Shown here in pieces: positions 34,900-42,673 of a stretch of 64,000 bases of DNA. Every line of letters starts with the position of its first letter. Position 1 is the stretch's first letter. The stretch covers positions 1 to 64,000 of the forward strand of contig CAYLYZ010000011.1 in the NCBI GenBank assembly GCA_964387885.1, written 5' to 3'. This stretch comes from JABGPL01 sp964387885. GTDB lineage: Bacteria > Electryoneota > AABM5-125-24 > Hatepunaeales > Hatepunaeaceae. The notes beneath the pieces are model-generated. The model made no database searches and had not been told where the DNA came from. It saw nothing but the letters and a program-made list of their open reading frames with translations. Position numbers and translations under genes: made by a program.

Positions 34900-35849
34900 C
34901 TGTCAGTATCCTTTTTGGGAGTTCGTGGTTGGAGTCGACTGACAAAAAGGACTCCAATTAGGGCTGGAATCAGGATGTTTGTTGCAAACATGAGGATCGA
35001 AGCATTAAATGCTGCCGCATCGGCAACACCGAATTCTCCGAAGAATTGCATGGATATGTGCTGGTCAAGTCCTAAATCACCAATTGCTATCGGCAATGCT
35101 GATTTGGTGAAAAGCACCGCAGCAGCTGCACGAAGACTCGATATAAAATCAATATTGGCAAAACCACTTATCAGAAAGAAATACTGTAAATGGAAAACGG
35201 TATAGTGCAAAAGTGAAAGCACAAGGGTTTTCCGTGCCTGAGGAGCACTGAACCGATCCAGTCCTCCGAGTAGTTGAGCGATGTGATCCTTCCGGGGGAA
35301 TATCATTTGCAGGGCGTAGATCAGACTGCGTACCGGTCTTGGATCTATTGCTGCCCAGAGTAAGATTCCATTTACGATAAACATCAGGAGTATCATTGAA
35401 CCGAACATATAACCGGAAATTAGATTTTTCGCCCAGGGGAGAGTCATTAGAGCCGGTAAGCCGAATGCTACAGTACAACCGAGGTTATAAAACTTATCTA
35501 TAACAGTCAGACCGACCAACTTCAGCGGTGGGACATTCCTGATGAAGAGGGAACGGCTATATTCACCAATCCGACCAGGTGTGATTATTCCAAACGAAAT
35601 TCCAGCAAGAAGAGAACCATAAGTTTCGTTCCAGGTTATTCCCGGGTGAACGAGACTGACCAAATATCGCCATTTGAATATTTGCAGGAACAGGTTAACC
35701 GGCATTAAAGCCATCCCAATGATGATGAGATTGAACCGGGCAGATTTGAGAGCTTTCCATATATCCTCAAGCTCGACGGTGAAGAAAATCAATCCGAGTA
35801 GAATAATTGCCACAGCAACTTTGATAAAGAAGAAGGCTTTCTGACTCAT
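34896..35849 (-). CDS. YbhN/LPG-synthase-TM-like membrane protein
   Basis: 317 residues with about eight spans. Marks of the UPF0104/flippase-like family: FTVELEDIWKALKSARFNLIIIGMALMP, WRYLVSLVHPGITWNETYGSLLAGISFGIITPGRIGEYSRSLFI, and late GDLGLDQHISMQFFGEFG. The Pro-Gly-Arg-x-Gly-Glu loop is the family signature. Relatives translocate or modify lipids; a few move lipid precursors of glycans. The start and stop overlap both neighbours by four bases (ATGA and TTGA), giving a fully coupled operon. Confidence 0.87.
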   Translation of the reverse strand: MSQKAFFFIKVAVAIILLGLIFFTVELEDIWKALKSARFNLIIIGMALMPVNLFLQIFKWRYLVSLVHPGITWNETYGSLLAGISFGIITPGRIGEYSRSLFIRNVPPLKLVGLTVIDKFYNLGCTVAFGLPALMTLPWAKNLISGYMFGSMILLMFIVNGILLWAAIDPRPVRSLIYALQMIFPRKDHIAQLLGGLDRFSAPQARKTLVLSLLHYTVFHLQYFFLISGFANIDFISSLRAAAAVLFTKSALPIAIGDLGLDQHISMQFFGEFGVADAAAFNASILMFATNILIPALIGVLFVSRLQPRTPKKDTDS

Positions 35850-36772
35850 TTTTTCACCAATCGATTTGGGATATAGAGTCGGTTTAAACCTTCAGTGCAG
35901 TTCCTGCACATTGCAGTCTCATCCCGGTTTTCTTTATTAACTTTACGATTGAATTCCCGTATTTTTTCACCTTTCCAGATATCACGCCATGTCTGCTGAA
36001 ACACATTGCCGAAAATGAAATTTGCATCGCTATCGAAGCAGCATGGTAGGACATCCCCGTTCCAGGCTATAACCGCAGAGAATGCTAACCTGCGGCATTT
36101 CATGCGTGTTCTTTTCATCTCAAGACGACTCTGAACAAGATTGTATCGCCAGAATGCGCGGTTCAATGGCAGTTTCGTTAGTGCGCTTTTTGTGTCACTC
36201 AGATCATTAATATAATAAGTTTTAAACTTTGCAGCATCACATCCCCAACCTAATACCATCTTTTCTACAGCTGAAAACTGATAGGGTTTTTGATTTGAAA
36301 CGAGACATTCAGCAATTATTCTCGGTTTTCGTGATTTATTTTTTGCCCGAGCTTCAACCAGAGCCCGAACTCCAACTTCAACCTGTTCAAGACTACCACC
36401 ACTTCGAAAGCTACGATAGGTCTCTTCATCAGCACCGTCTATACCGATGGTTATTCGTGTCAGTCCAGCTTCAATGATTCGTGTCGCTGTATCTTTACGG
36501 GCAAGAAGAGTTCCATTTGTATGCGTCTGTGTTCTGATTCCCCTTCGAGTTGCTTCTGCTACAATATCAGGAAAATCCGGAGCCATTAAAGGTTCACCTC
36601 GATGCCATAGGTTTAGCAATTTTACGAAGGGCACCTGTTCAATGACCTTCACGAATTCCGAATAATGCATAACACCACTGCCTGTACCGGTTCCGGTAGG
36701 ACATCCCGGGCATTTAAGATTACAGGCTCCGGATGGTTCAATCCAGAGCATTATCGGTGTTGGAAGACGGAT
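35846..36772 (-). CDS. Radical SAM/SPASM-like enzyme
   Basis: About 308 residues. CNLKCPGCPTG gives the CxxxCxxC 4Fe-4S site that cleaves S-adenosylmethionine. NGTLLARKDTATRIIEAGLTRITIGIDGADEETYRSFRSGGSLEQV is the typical second half of the barrel. CRRLAFSAVIAWNGDVLPCC and MCRNCTEG are a SPASM-like extra cluster site. Conserved RLPTPIMLWIEPSG precedes the first ATG (36751) in frame, so translation probably begins upstream. ATC at 36772 is the best candidate, but no good ribosome site is present. It heads an operon with the YbhN-like protein, GT2 and deacetylase. Confidence 0.87.
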   Translation of the reverse strand: MRLPTPIMLWIEPSGACNLKCPGCPTGTGTGSGVMHYSEFVKVIEQVPFVKLLNLWHRGEPLMAPDFPDIVAEATRRGIRTQTHTNGTLLARKDTATRIIEAGLTRITIGIDGADEETYRSFRSGGSLEQVEVGVRALVEARAKNKSRKPRIIAECLVSNQKPYQFSAVEKMVLGWGCDAAKFKTYYINDLSDTKSALTKLPLNRAFWRYNLVQSRLEMKRTRMKCRRLAFSAVIAWNGDVLPCCFDSDANFIFGNVFQQTWRDIWKGEKIREFNRKVNKENRDETAMCRNCTEGLNRLYIPNRLVKK

Positions 36773-36787
36773 TTCTCTTTTCTCTTT

Positions 36788-37076
36788 AGTAGCGCAGGTG
36801 TCCCTGCCTGCGATGTCTTTACGGACAGGAATACCCGTGAAGACAAATAGTTAAACAATTCAAAAATTGCTAGAGCGGTAATTCCTGTTATTGCATCTCT
36901 TAAAAGTACTGTCATTGCGAGAGAAGCGAAGCAATCTCTTATGTCACATATTTACAAATAGAACGCTTCGTCATTGTGTTCCTCGCGATGACATATTTTC
37001 TTCATTACTTTCGGGAAATGCAATAGTATGGAAAACACATTCAATCACATTCACAGGCAGGGACGCCTGTGCTACT
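36788..37076. mobile_element. Element with AGTAGC(G/A)CAGG ends, containing a nested MITE
   Basis: The left end AGTAGCGCAGGTGTCCCTGC and the right end CAGGGACGCCTGTGCTACT are inverted repeats of about 23 bases. Between them lies a full family A MITE (36893-37021). This looks like one element inserted inside another. Its left edge is 16 bp from the likely radical SAM start. The rest of the gap to 37225 has no gene. Confidence 0.6.
36893..37021. mobile_element. MITE-like element, family A (copy 5)
   Basis: The best-preserved copy. Left end ATTGCATCTCTTAAAAGTAC, right end TTACTTTCGGGAAATGCAAT, with the outer ATTGCAT/ATGCAAT also inverted. Core as in copy 1. Confidence 0.75.
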
Positions 37077-37225
37077 GGATGTGCAAATCCCACAAATTCT
37101 CGTCATGTTAATATAATTATTTTGAGATATTTATAAAACAATGATCACACAAAGTTGTTTAAGTACTATTTTCTTTATATTCAATAAGCAGTAACTCCTT
37201 TCATGAATCCAACCAGTGAGGTATC

Positions 37226-39172
37226 GTGTCCGAGAACCAGTCCCCCCCAAAAAAAGGTCTTAGCCCTGATGCTTACAAGATCATGGATGGTAAAAACTAT
37301 CATCCTTATGTTCCTCCTCAAAAAACAATGCGGGAATTTACAATCCGAGCAATAATTCTCGGTTCAATCCTGGGAATTATTTTTGCTGCAGCAAATGCAT
37401 ATCTCGGTTTAAAGGTCGGTTTGACCGTTACTGCTTCGATTCCTGTTTCTGTGATATCAATGGGGATATTGCGAGGACTTTTCAAAACCGGAAATGTCCT
37501 TGAAAACAACATTGTTCAGACAATCGGTTCTGCCGGTGAATCTATTGCGGCCGGGGTGATCTTCACTGTTCCTGCTTTGATATTGATGGGAATGAAACCC
37601 GCTCTAATAACACTGTTCTCAGTTGCTGCATTGGGAGGTATGCTTGGAATTCTTATGATGATCCCGCTTCGGCGATATCTCATGGTTAGGGAACATGGCA
37701 AACTCCCTTATCCGGAAGGTACCGGCTGCGGAGAGGTGCTCGTTGCAGGTGAGGAAGGTGGATCTAAGTTTAAAACAGTATTCGCAGGTTTGGGTTTAGG
37801 AGCACTTTACAAATTCCTGATGGACGCAAACATGGCGGGTTTGTGGAAGGAAGTTCCGCATGTAAACATCCCATTTATCAAAAAATGTCAGATCGGTATG
37901 GACAGCTACCCGGCTTTGCTTGGAGTCGGATTCATAGTCGGTCCCCGGATTGCTGCATTGATGATGAGCGGGGGTGCATTAGCATGGTTAGTCCTGATAC
38001 CGGTAATCGCTTATATTGGTGAAGGCATGATGGAGCCCCTCTATCCTTCAACGGTGTTGATTACAGACATGGAACCGGGAGATATCTGGAACAGGTATAT
38101 CCGGTACATTGGTGCCGGAGCTGTGGCTTTGGGAGGAATTGTCTCTTTAATACGCGCAATTCCAACAATAGCCAGCTCGTTTAAAGCATCACTTGAAGGA
38201 TTCAATTTCAAGGTCAACAAAGATGAACCACGCACATCCCGAGACTTACCGGGAAGCTTTGTAATTGGAGGTGCAGTTGTTATTGCCTTAATGATTTGGC
38301 TGATGCCTGCTCTGAAGCTGAATTTGATTGGAGCATTTCTGGTTGTGATTTTCACATTTTTCTTTGCATCAGTTGCCTCGCGGGTTGTCGGTCTCGTTGG
38401 TGGTTCATCATTGCCGGTTTCAGGTATGACCATTGCTGCACTGTTAGGAACTTCGTTAATGTTTTCTGCTTTTGGATGGACAGGAACGGAAGGTAAATTT
38501 ATGGCACTGATTGTCGGTGCGGTGGTATGTGTGGGAATTTCTTCGGCAGGAGATATATCGCAGGATCTAAAAACGGGATTTCTGATTGGAGCTACTCCTT
38601 TCAGGCAACAAACCGGTCAATTTATTGGAGTATTAACATCCGCGACAGTGGTTGGTTCGGTGGTTCTCTTGCTTGATGCGGCCTTTACAATTGGTTCTGA
38701 GAAAATGCCGGCACCACAGGCTACTCTGATGAAGTTGGTCGTCGAAGGGGTTATGGATCGAAACCTGCCATGGATGTTTGTGTTCACAGGTATGGGGCTT
38801 GCAGCAATTGTCGAATTTATGAAAATTCCGTCCCTGCCTTTTGCAGTCGGATTGTACCTCCCAGTCAGCCTGTCCGTTCCGATTATGGTTGGGGGATTAT
38901 TGCGTGGGGTGCTTGAGAAAACACGGAAAGGTGACGTCGTTAAAACTTCCCGCGAACGTGGTGTGCTGTTTGGTTCCGGATTAGTTGCAGGAGATGCTAC
39001 AATCGGGGTTTTAATCGCACTCTTTGTATATGGTCGGGAAAAGATCGAATGGCTTGCGGCTGTTAAGTCTCCGCTGTTCGGAGAATTGCCATACTCCGGA
39101 GCAGTTTCTGTCCTGATGTTCTCGATTATGACCTATTTGTTATGGCGAGTCGTAACGAGTAAACGAGCATAA
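37226..39172 (+). CDS. OPT-family oligopeptide transporter
   Basis: 648 residues with about 14 to 16 spans. It probably imports small peptides or metal chelates. KTMREFTIRAIILGSILGIIFAAANAYLGLKVGLTVTASIPVSVISMG is the N-terminal family block. ENNIVQTIGSAGESIAAGVIFTVPAL follows. GKLPYPEGTGCGEVL is the OPT signature. SRVVGLVGGSSLPVSGMTIAALLG and GDISQDLKTGFLIGATPFRQQ are in the second half. The start is GTG with GAGG four bases ahead. It is the first plus-strand gene after a 28 kb minus-strand run. Confidence 0.92.
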   Translation: MSENQSPPKKGLSPDAYKIMDGKNYHPYVPPQKTMREFTIRAIILGSILGIIFAAANAYLGLKVGLTVTASIPVSVISMGILRGLFKTGNVLENNIVQTIGSAGESIAAGVIFTVPALILMGMKPALITLFSVAALGGMLGILMMIPLRRYLMVREHGKLPYPEGTGCGEVLVAGEEGGSKFKTVFAGLGLGALYKFLMDANMAGLWKEVPHVNIPFIKKCQIGMDSYPALLGVGFIVGPRIAALMMSGGALAWLVLIPVIAYIGEGMMEPLYPSTVLITDMEPGDIWNRYIRYIGAGAVALGGIVSLIRAIPTIASSFKASLEGFNFKVNKDEPRTSRDLPGSFVIGGAVVIALMIWLMPALKLNLIGAFLVVIFTFFFASVASRVVGLVGGSSLPVSGMTIAALLGTSLMFSAFGWTGTEGKFMALIVGAVVCVGISSAGDISQDLKTGFLIGATPFRQQTGQFIGVLTSATVVGSVVLLLDAAFTIGSEKMPAPQATLMKLVVEGVMDRNLPWMFVFTGMGLAAIVEFMKIPSLPFAVGLYLPVSLSVPIMVGGLLRGVLEKTRKGDVVKTSRERGVLFGSGLVAGDATIGVLIALFVYGREKIEWLAAVKSPLFGELPYSGAVSVLMFSIMTYLLWRVVTSKRA

Positions 39173-39178
39173 AATTGT

Positions 39179-39279
39179 GTATGGACACGGCGCGCGTGCA
39201 CCTGTCCGAGCGCCAGGAGTTGTATTTTAATTAGACATTGTCGCAGGAACGAGAAGGGCACGGGCACCGTGCTCGTACA
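39179..39279. mobile_element. MITE-like element, family C (copy 2, shortened)
   Basis: The left end begins ATGGACACGGCGCGCGTGCA and the right end is GGGCACGGGCACCGTGCTCG, preceded by TCGCAGGAACGAGAA, which matches TCGCAAGAACAAGAG in copy 1 (20121-20297). About 100 bp, roughly 75 bp shorter than copy 1. It lies between the OPT gene and ruvA. Confidence 0.6.
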
Positions 39280-39302
39280 ATTAACATAAGATGCACATTT
39301 AG

Positions 39303-39887
39303 ATGATAGATCGAATTAGTGGCAAACTGATAAAGAAGACGGTTTCGGGTGTCGTTGTCGATGTCGGGGGTGTTGGATTTGGGCTGACAGTGACTCTCGG
39401 AACTTATGAACACATCGGCAAAATCGGAGAAACCGTTTCTCTAATTACCTATCTGCACGTCAGAGAAGATATTCTTGACCTTTATGGTTTTGCGAGTGCT
39501 CAAGAGAGGGATCTTTTTGTTTCACTTCTGAAAATCAGTGGTGTTGGGCCTAAGCTCGCACTCGCTATTCTCTCCCGATTTGATCCAAATGCACTTATTC
39601 GCGTTGTCGCGGATCAGGATGTAAAGATGTTAACTACGGTTTCAGGCATCGGTAAGAGAACAGCAGAAAAACTGCTGGTTGATCTGAAATCACGGTTAAA
39701 AATCAAGCGGGAAGATATTACTGATATCCCAACAGGTGACGCTTCAGCGACGACAGAGGCTGTACGTGCACTGGAGGTTCTCGGATTTCCGATTAGTAAA
39801 GCCGATGACGCCATTCGCAAAGCAAGACAAACCCTTGGTTCCGATGCAACGGTCGAAGACCTTGTTAAGCTGTCGTTGAAGGGTTAG
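39303..39887 (+). CDS. ruvA: Holliday junction DNA helicase subunit RuvA
   Basis: 194 residues. MIDRISGKLIKKTVSGVVVDVGGVGF begins the OB-fold domain. HVREDILDLYGFASAQERDLFVSLLKISGVGPKLALAILSRF is the first helix-hairpin-helix. VSGIGKRTAEKLLVDLKSRL is the second. The C-terminal domain (TEAVRALEVLGFPISKADDAIRKA) binds RuvB. It holds four-way junctions for branch migration. ATG has no good ribosome site. A deacetylase-like gene follows by 37 bp. Confidence 0.95.
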   Translation: MIDRISGKLIKKTVSGVVVDVGGVGFGLTVTLGTYEHIGKIGETVSLITYLHVREDILDLYGFASAQERDLFVSLLKISGVGPKLALAILSRFDPNALIRVVADQDVKMLTTVSGIGKRTAEKLLVDLKSRLKIKREDITDIPTGDASATTEAVRALEVLGFPISKADDAIRKARQTLGSDATVEDLVKLSLKG

Positions 39888-39924
39888 ATGTTGTCAGGAT
39901 ACAGAAACCACTGATTTGCGATAA

Positions 39925-41376
39925 ATGAAGCTGAAAATTTCCACAAGTAAAGCTTATCTTCCGGAGAAGAGATATATTTTTGATGTTTTGCTTGAAGAAT
40001 TTCTTGGTTTAGAATATGATATAAAGTTTGCAGAAACTGATAATATCACCATTACTTCGCAAAATGCGTCTGATAATCGGAGGTTAATCCTCTCCAATCA
40101 ATTCTTCTTAACTCCTGAATCAATGTGGCTTCAGTCGGATTCAATTCCGAAGTCTCCCTTGAATCATTGGTTGCCAGAAATCGACAATATCAGGATTGAA
40201 AATATCTCTGAATCGATCCCCGTCATTTTCGGAAATCTTTTCGATAGCGGCTCTTATATAAAACGTTCTCAGCAGGAAATTGAAATCGGGATAGATATAT
40301 TTGGCAGTTCGTTTTTTATGCTGACAAGGTATGAAGAGCTTGTTTTACCAGACCGTGATAATCATGACCGCTTTCCGATAGAATCGTCATTAGCTTTTAA
40401 AAGTGGATTTACAGATCAGCCGATTGTTAATTATTATACCGAACTATTGTGGTGGGGTCTATCGAACCTCTGGCAGGATTTAATCAGGAAGGATCGGCAA
40501 TTTAAAATCTATGTTAGTCATGATATCGATAATCTTCTTGAATATGCCTGGCAGCCAATTCCCCAATTCTTACGCTCTCTTGCTGTTGATGTTCTCAAGC
40601 ACAGGAGTTTATCTCAAGCTGTAAACAGGACGATTGTCTGTTTTTTCGAAAAACTTGGTTTTGTTCGGAAAGGTAACAAGTTTATACTTAGGAAGGATCC
40701 ATACAATAATCTCGTTAAGATTGCCGGGGTAAATCGAAAGAATGGACTTAGGGGCAGTTTTAATTTCATTGCTGGAAATACTGAAAAGAAACATGATGCA
40801 TTTTACGAACTTGAATGGGAGTGGATCATAAGTATATTGGTAGATCTTCAGAAGACAGATCAGGAAATAGGATTACATCCGAGCTACAGAACATTTAGGG
40901 ATGCAAACCAGGTAAAAAGTGAGTTAAAAACACTGCAAAAATCCTGCATTTCAGCAAAAACCAATCAGGCAAAATGGGGAGGACGACAACATTATCTCCG
41001 CTGGTCAAATCCCGAGACATGGCAGAATTATGAAGATGCAGGTCTCACTTATGATAGCTCAATTGGATATGCAGAGCAACCGGGTTTCAGAAGCGGAGTC
41101 TGTTACGAATATCCGGTTTTCAATCTGAATACGCGAAAAAAACTCAAGCTTCGGGAAAGGCCGTTAATATTAATGGATGCATCTGTTCTCGATTACATGA
41201 ATGGCAGTTGGGCACTGATTAAGGATGAGGCGATTCGATTTGCGAACATCATTCGATTGTTTAGTGGTGATTTTATACTGCTCTGTCACAATTGTCGTTT
41301 ATCAAAGAGAAAGGCAATTGAGACCTATGATGACATCCTCAAATCTATCTCGGTTTTAGTAAAGAAACCTCGGTAG
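39925..41376 (+). CDS. Polysaccharide deacetylase-like protein
   Basis: 483 residues. The N-terminal part (about 1-190) is the DUF7033-type accessory region: FFLTRYEELVLPDRDNHDRFP is recognisable and common before such domains. The deacetylase-like core starts at KIYVSHDIDNL, which supplies the Asp pair. FNFIAGNTEKKHDAFYELE, QEIGLHPSYRTF (a His site) and GLTYDSSIGYAEQPGFRSGVCYEYPVFN follow. The end FILLCHNCRLS supplies a final His. It is cytosolic, with no signal peptide. Members occur in capsule or O-antigen loci; the substrate is unknown. Confidence 0.82.
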   Translation: MKLKISTSKAYLPEKRYIFDVLLEEFLGLEYDIKFAETDNITITSQNASDNRRLILSNQFFLTPESMWLQSDSIPKSPLNHWLPEIDNIRIENISESIPVIFGNLFDSGSYIKRSQQEIEIGIDIFGSSFFMLTRYEELVLPDRDNHDRFPIESSLAFKSGFTDQPIVNYYTELLWWGLSNLWQDLIRKDRQFKIYVSHDIDNLLEYAWQPIPQFLRSLAVDVLKHRSLSQAVNRTIVCFFEKLGFVRKGNKFILRKDPYNNLVKIAGVNRKNGLRGSFNFIAGNTEKKHDAFYELEWEWIISILVDLQKTDQEIGLHPSYRTFRDANQVKSELKTLQKSCISAKTNQAKWGGRQHYLRWSNPETWQNYEDAGLTYDSSIGYAEQPGFRSGVCYEYPVFNLNTRKKLKLRERPLILMDASVLDYMNGSWALIKDEAIRFANIIRLFSGDFILLCHNCRLSKRKAIETYDDILKSISVLVKKPR

Positions 41377-41491
41377 ATTCAATCAGTGATTCAGGGAGTT
41401 TTTTTAGTAAAATGGAAGATATCTGAGATTTTCATTTGGACATTGTGGATAATCAGATTATTATTTCAACAAACAGCAATCTTTTACCCCT

Positions 41492-42454
41492 ATGCAGGGC
41501 AACAAGCAGGATTCTAGTGGAAAATATCTTTTGAAAGATTTGAGTGACTATGTAATAGGAGTCGATTTGGGAGGCACGAAGGTCGAAGCCTGCCTGCTGG
41601 ATACAGACCGTAACTTGCATGGACGCGAGCGAGTTTTCGTTGAACCGGACAACGGACTTGACCGGGTTATCGAGAACATATTGCATGTAATAGATGTAGC
41701 AGCTGATGGCAAACCTTATGAAGCAGTTGGTATGGGCACTCCGGGAACATACAATAGAGAACAGGATACAATTTATGGCGTTCCGCATACTCCGCTGTAT
41801 GAGACTCCCGGATTTATGCAAAAGCTCCGCGACCGACTTCCAGTACCTCTGGTTATTGAAAACGATGCGAATTGCCTTGGTTTGGCTGAATACTTCGCGA
41901 CATGTGTCGGAAAATACAGCTATGTTCTGGCGGTCATTATTGGCACCGGTATGGGCTACGGTTTGATTCTTGATGGCAAACTTTATCGGGGAGCACGAGG
42001 TGGAGCCGGGGAAATTGGGCACACCTCGATTGATTACCAGGGTAGATTATGCGAATGTGGTCGACGCGGCTGTGCTGAGGCTTATCTTTCCGGCTCGAGT
42101 TTGAGTAGAAGGTTTGAAGAGTTGAGCGGAAAGAAAATTGGTGCTGATGAAATCTATATGCTCTATGAGAAAGGTGACGCGACAGCTAAAGAATTATTAG
42201 ACAAAAGTTGCCTTATGATGGCAAATATTTTCGCCAATGCTGTTATCGCATTTGATCTCGAAGCATTAATCCTCGGCGGTGGAGTTTCAAACCTCCCGAT
42301 CTGGTATGAAAAGGTTCCTCCGATCCTGAACAGTTCTCTCTTCGGCATTCCTCGTGGTGATATCCCGATAATCAAAGCGAAAATGGGTGATTCCGCCGGG
42401 GTGTTTGGAGCTGCATATCTCGCATTGCGGGAGTTGGGGACTATGCGTTTTTAA
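41492..42454 (+). CDS. ROK-family sugar kinase
   Basis: 320 residues. GVDLGGTKVEACLLD is the first phosphate-binding site. GMGTPGTYN and VIENDANCLGLAEYFA carry the sugar-binding Asn-Asp pair. VIIGTGMGYGLILDGKLYRGARGGAGEIGHTSID follows. CECGRRGCAEAYLSG is the ROK zinc motif and LILGGGVSN the adenosine site. It is probably a glucose, fructose or hexosamine kinase. It has no DNA-binding domain, so it is not a ROK repressor. No strong ribosome site at the chosen ATG. A heparinase-like gene follows after repeats. Confidence 0.9.
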   Translation: MQGNKQDSSGKYLLKDLSDYVIGVDLGGTKVEACLLDTDRNLHGRERVFVEPDNGLDRVIENILHVIDVAADGKPYEAVGMGTPGTYNREQDTIYGVPHTPLYETPGFMQKLRDRLPVPLVIENDANCLGLAEYFATCVGKYSYVLAVIIGTGMGYGLILDGKLYRGARGGAGEIGHTSIDYQGRLCECGRRGCAEAYLSGSSLSRRFEELSGKKIGADEIYMLYEKGDATAKELLDKSCLMMANIFANAVIAFDLEALILGGGVSNLPIWYEKVPPILNSSLFGIPRGDIPIIKAKMGDSAGVFGAAYLALRELGTMRF

Positions 42455-42544
42455 TCTGATGTGGTCGGGATTATTTATTACCCGGGTTTCTTTACAAGTC
42501 ACATTAACAAAAGGTTACAGAATTTTTATTAATGTTTTTAAGTT

Positions 42545-42654
42545 TAGTAATGAAACTTGGGCAACAAGTAGCCCAAGCCACACATCTTGTGCTGGCAGAC
42601 GCCCTGGTCAGCCAGATATCGTTGTTACTACTGTCACACGAGGGCGTGTGACAG
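42545..42654. repeat. Cluster of three hairpin repeats before the heparinase-like gene
   Basis: A 39-bp repeat with arms CTTGGGC/GCCCAAG (42545-42583) also occurs at 57479-57517. A degenerate CTGGCAGACG hairpin follows at 42592-42614, and a perfect CTGTCACACG hairpin at 42631-42654. The cluster ends 19 bp before the heparinase-like ATG. Confidence 0.75.
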
Positions 42655-42673
42655 CACAAAATTGAGAAAATAA

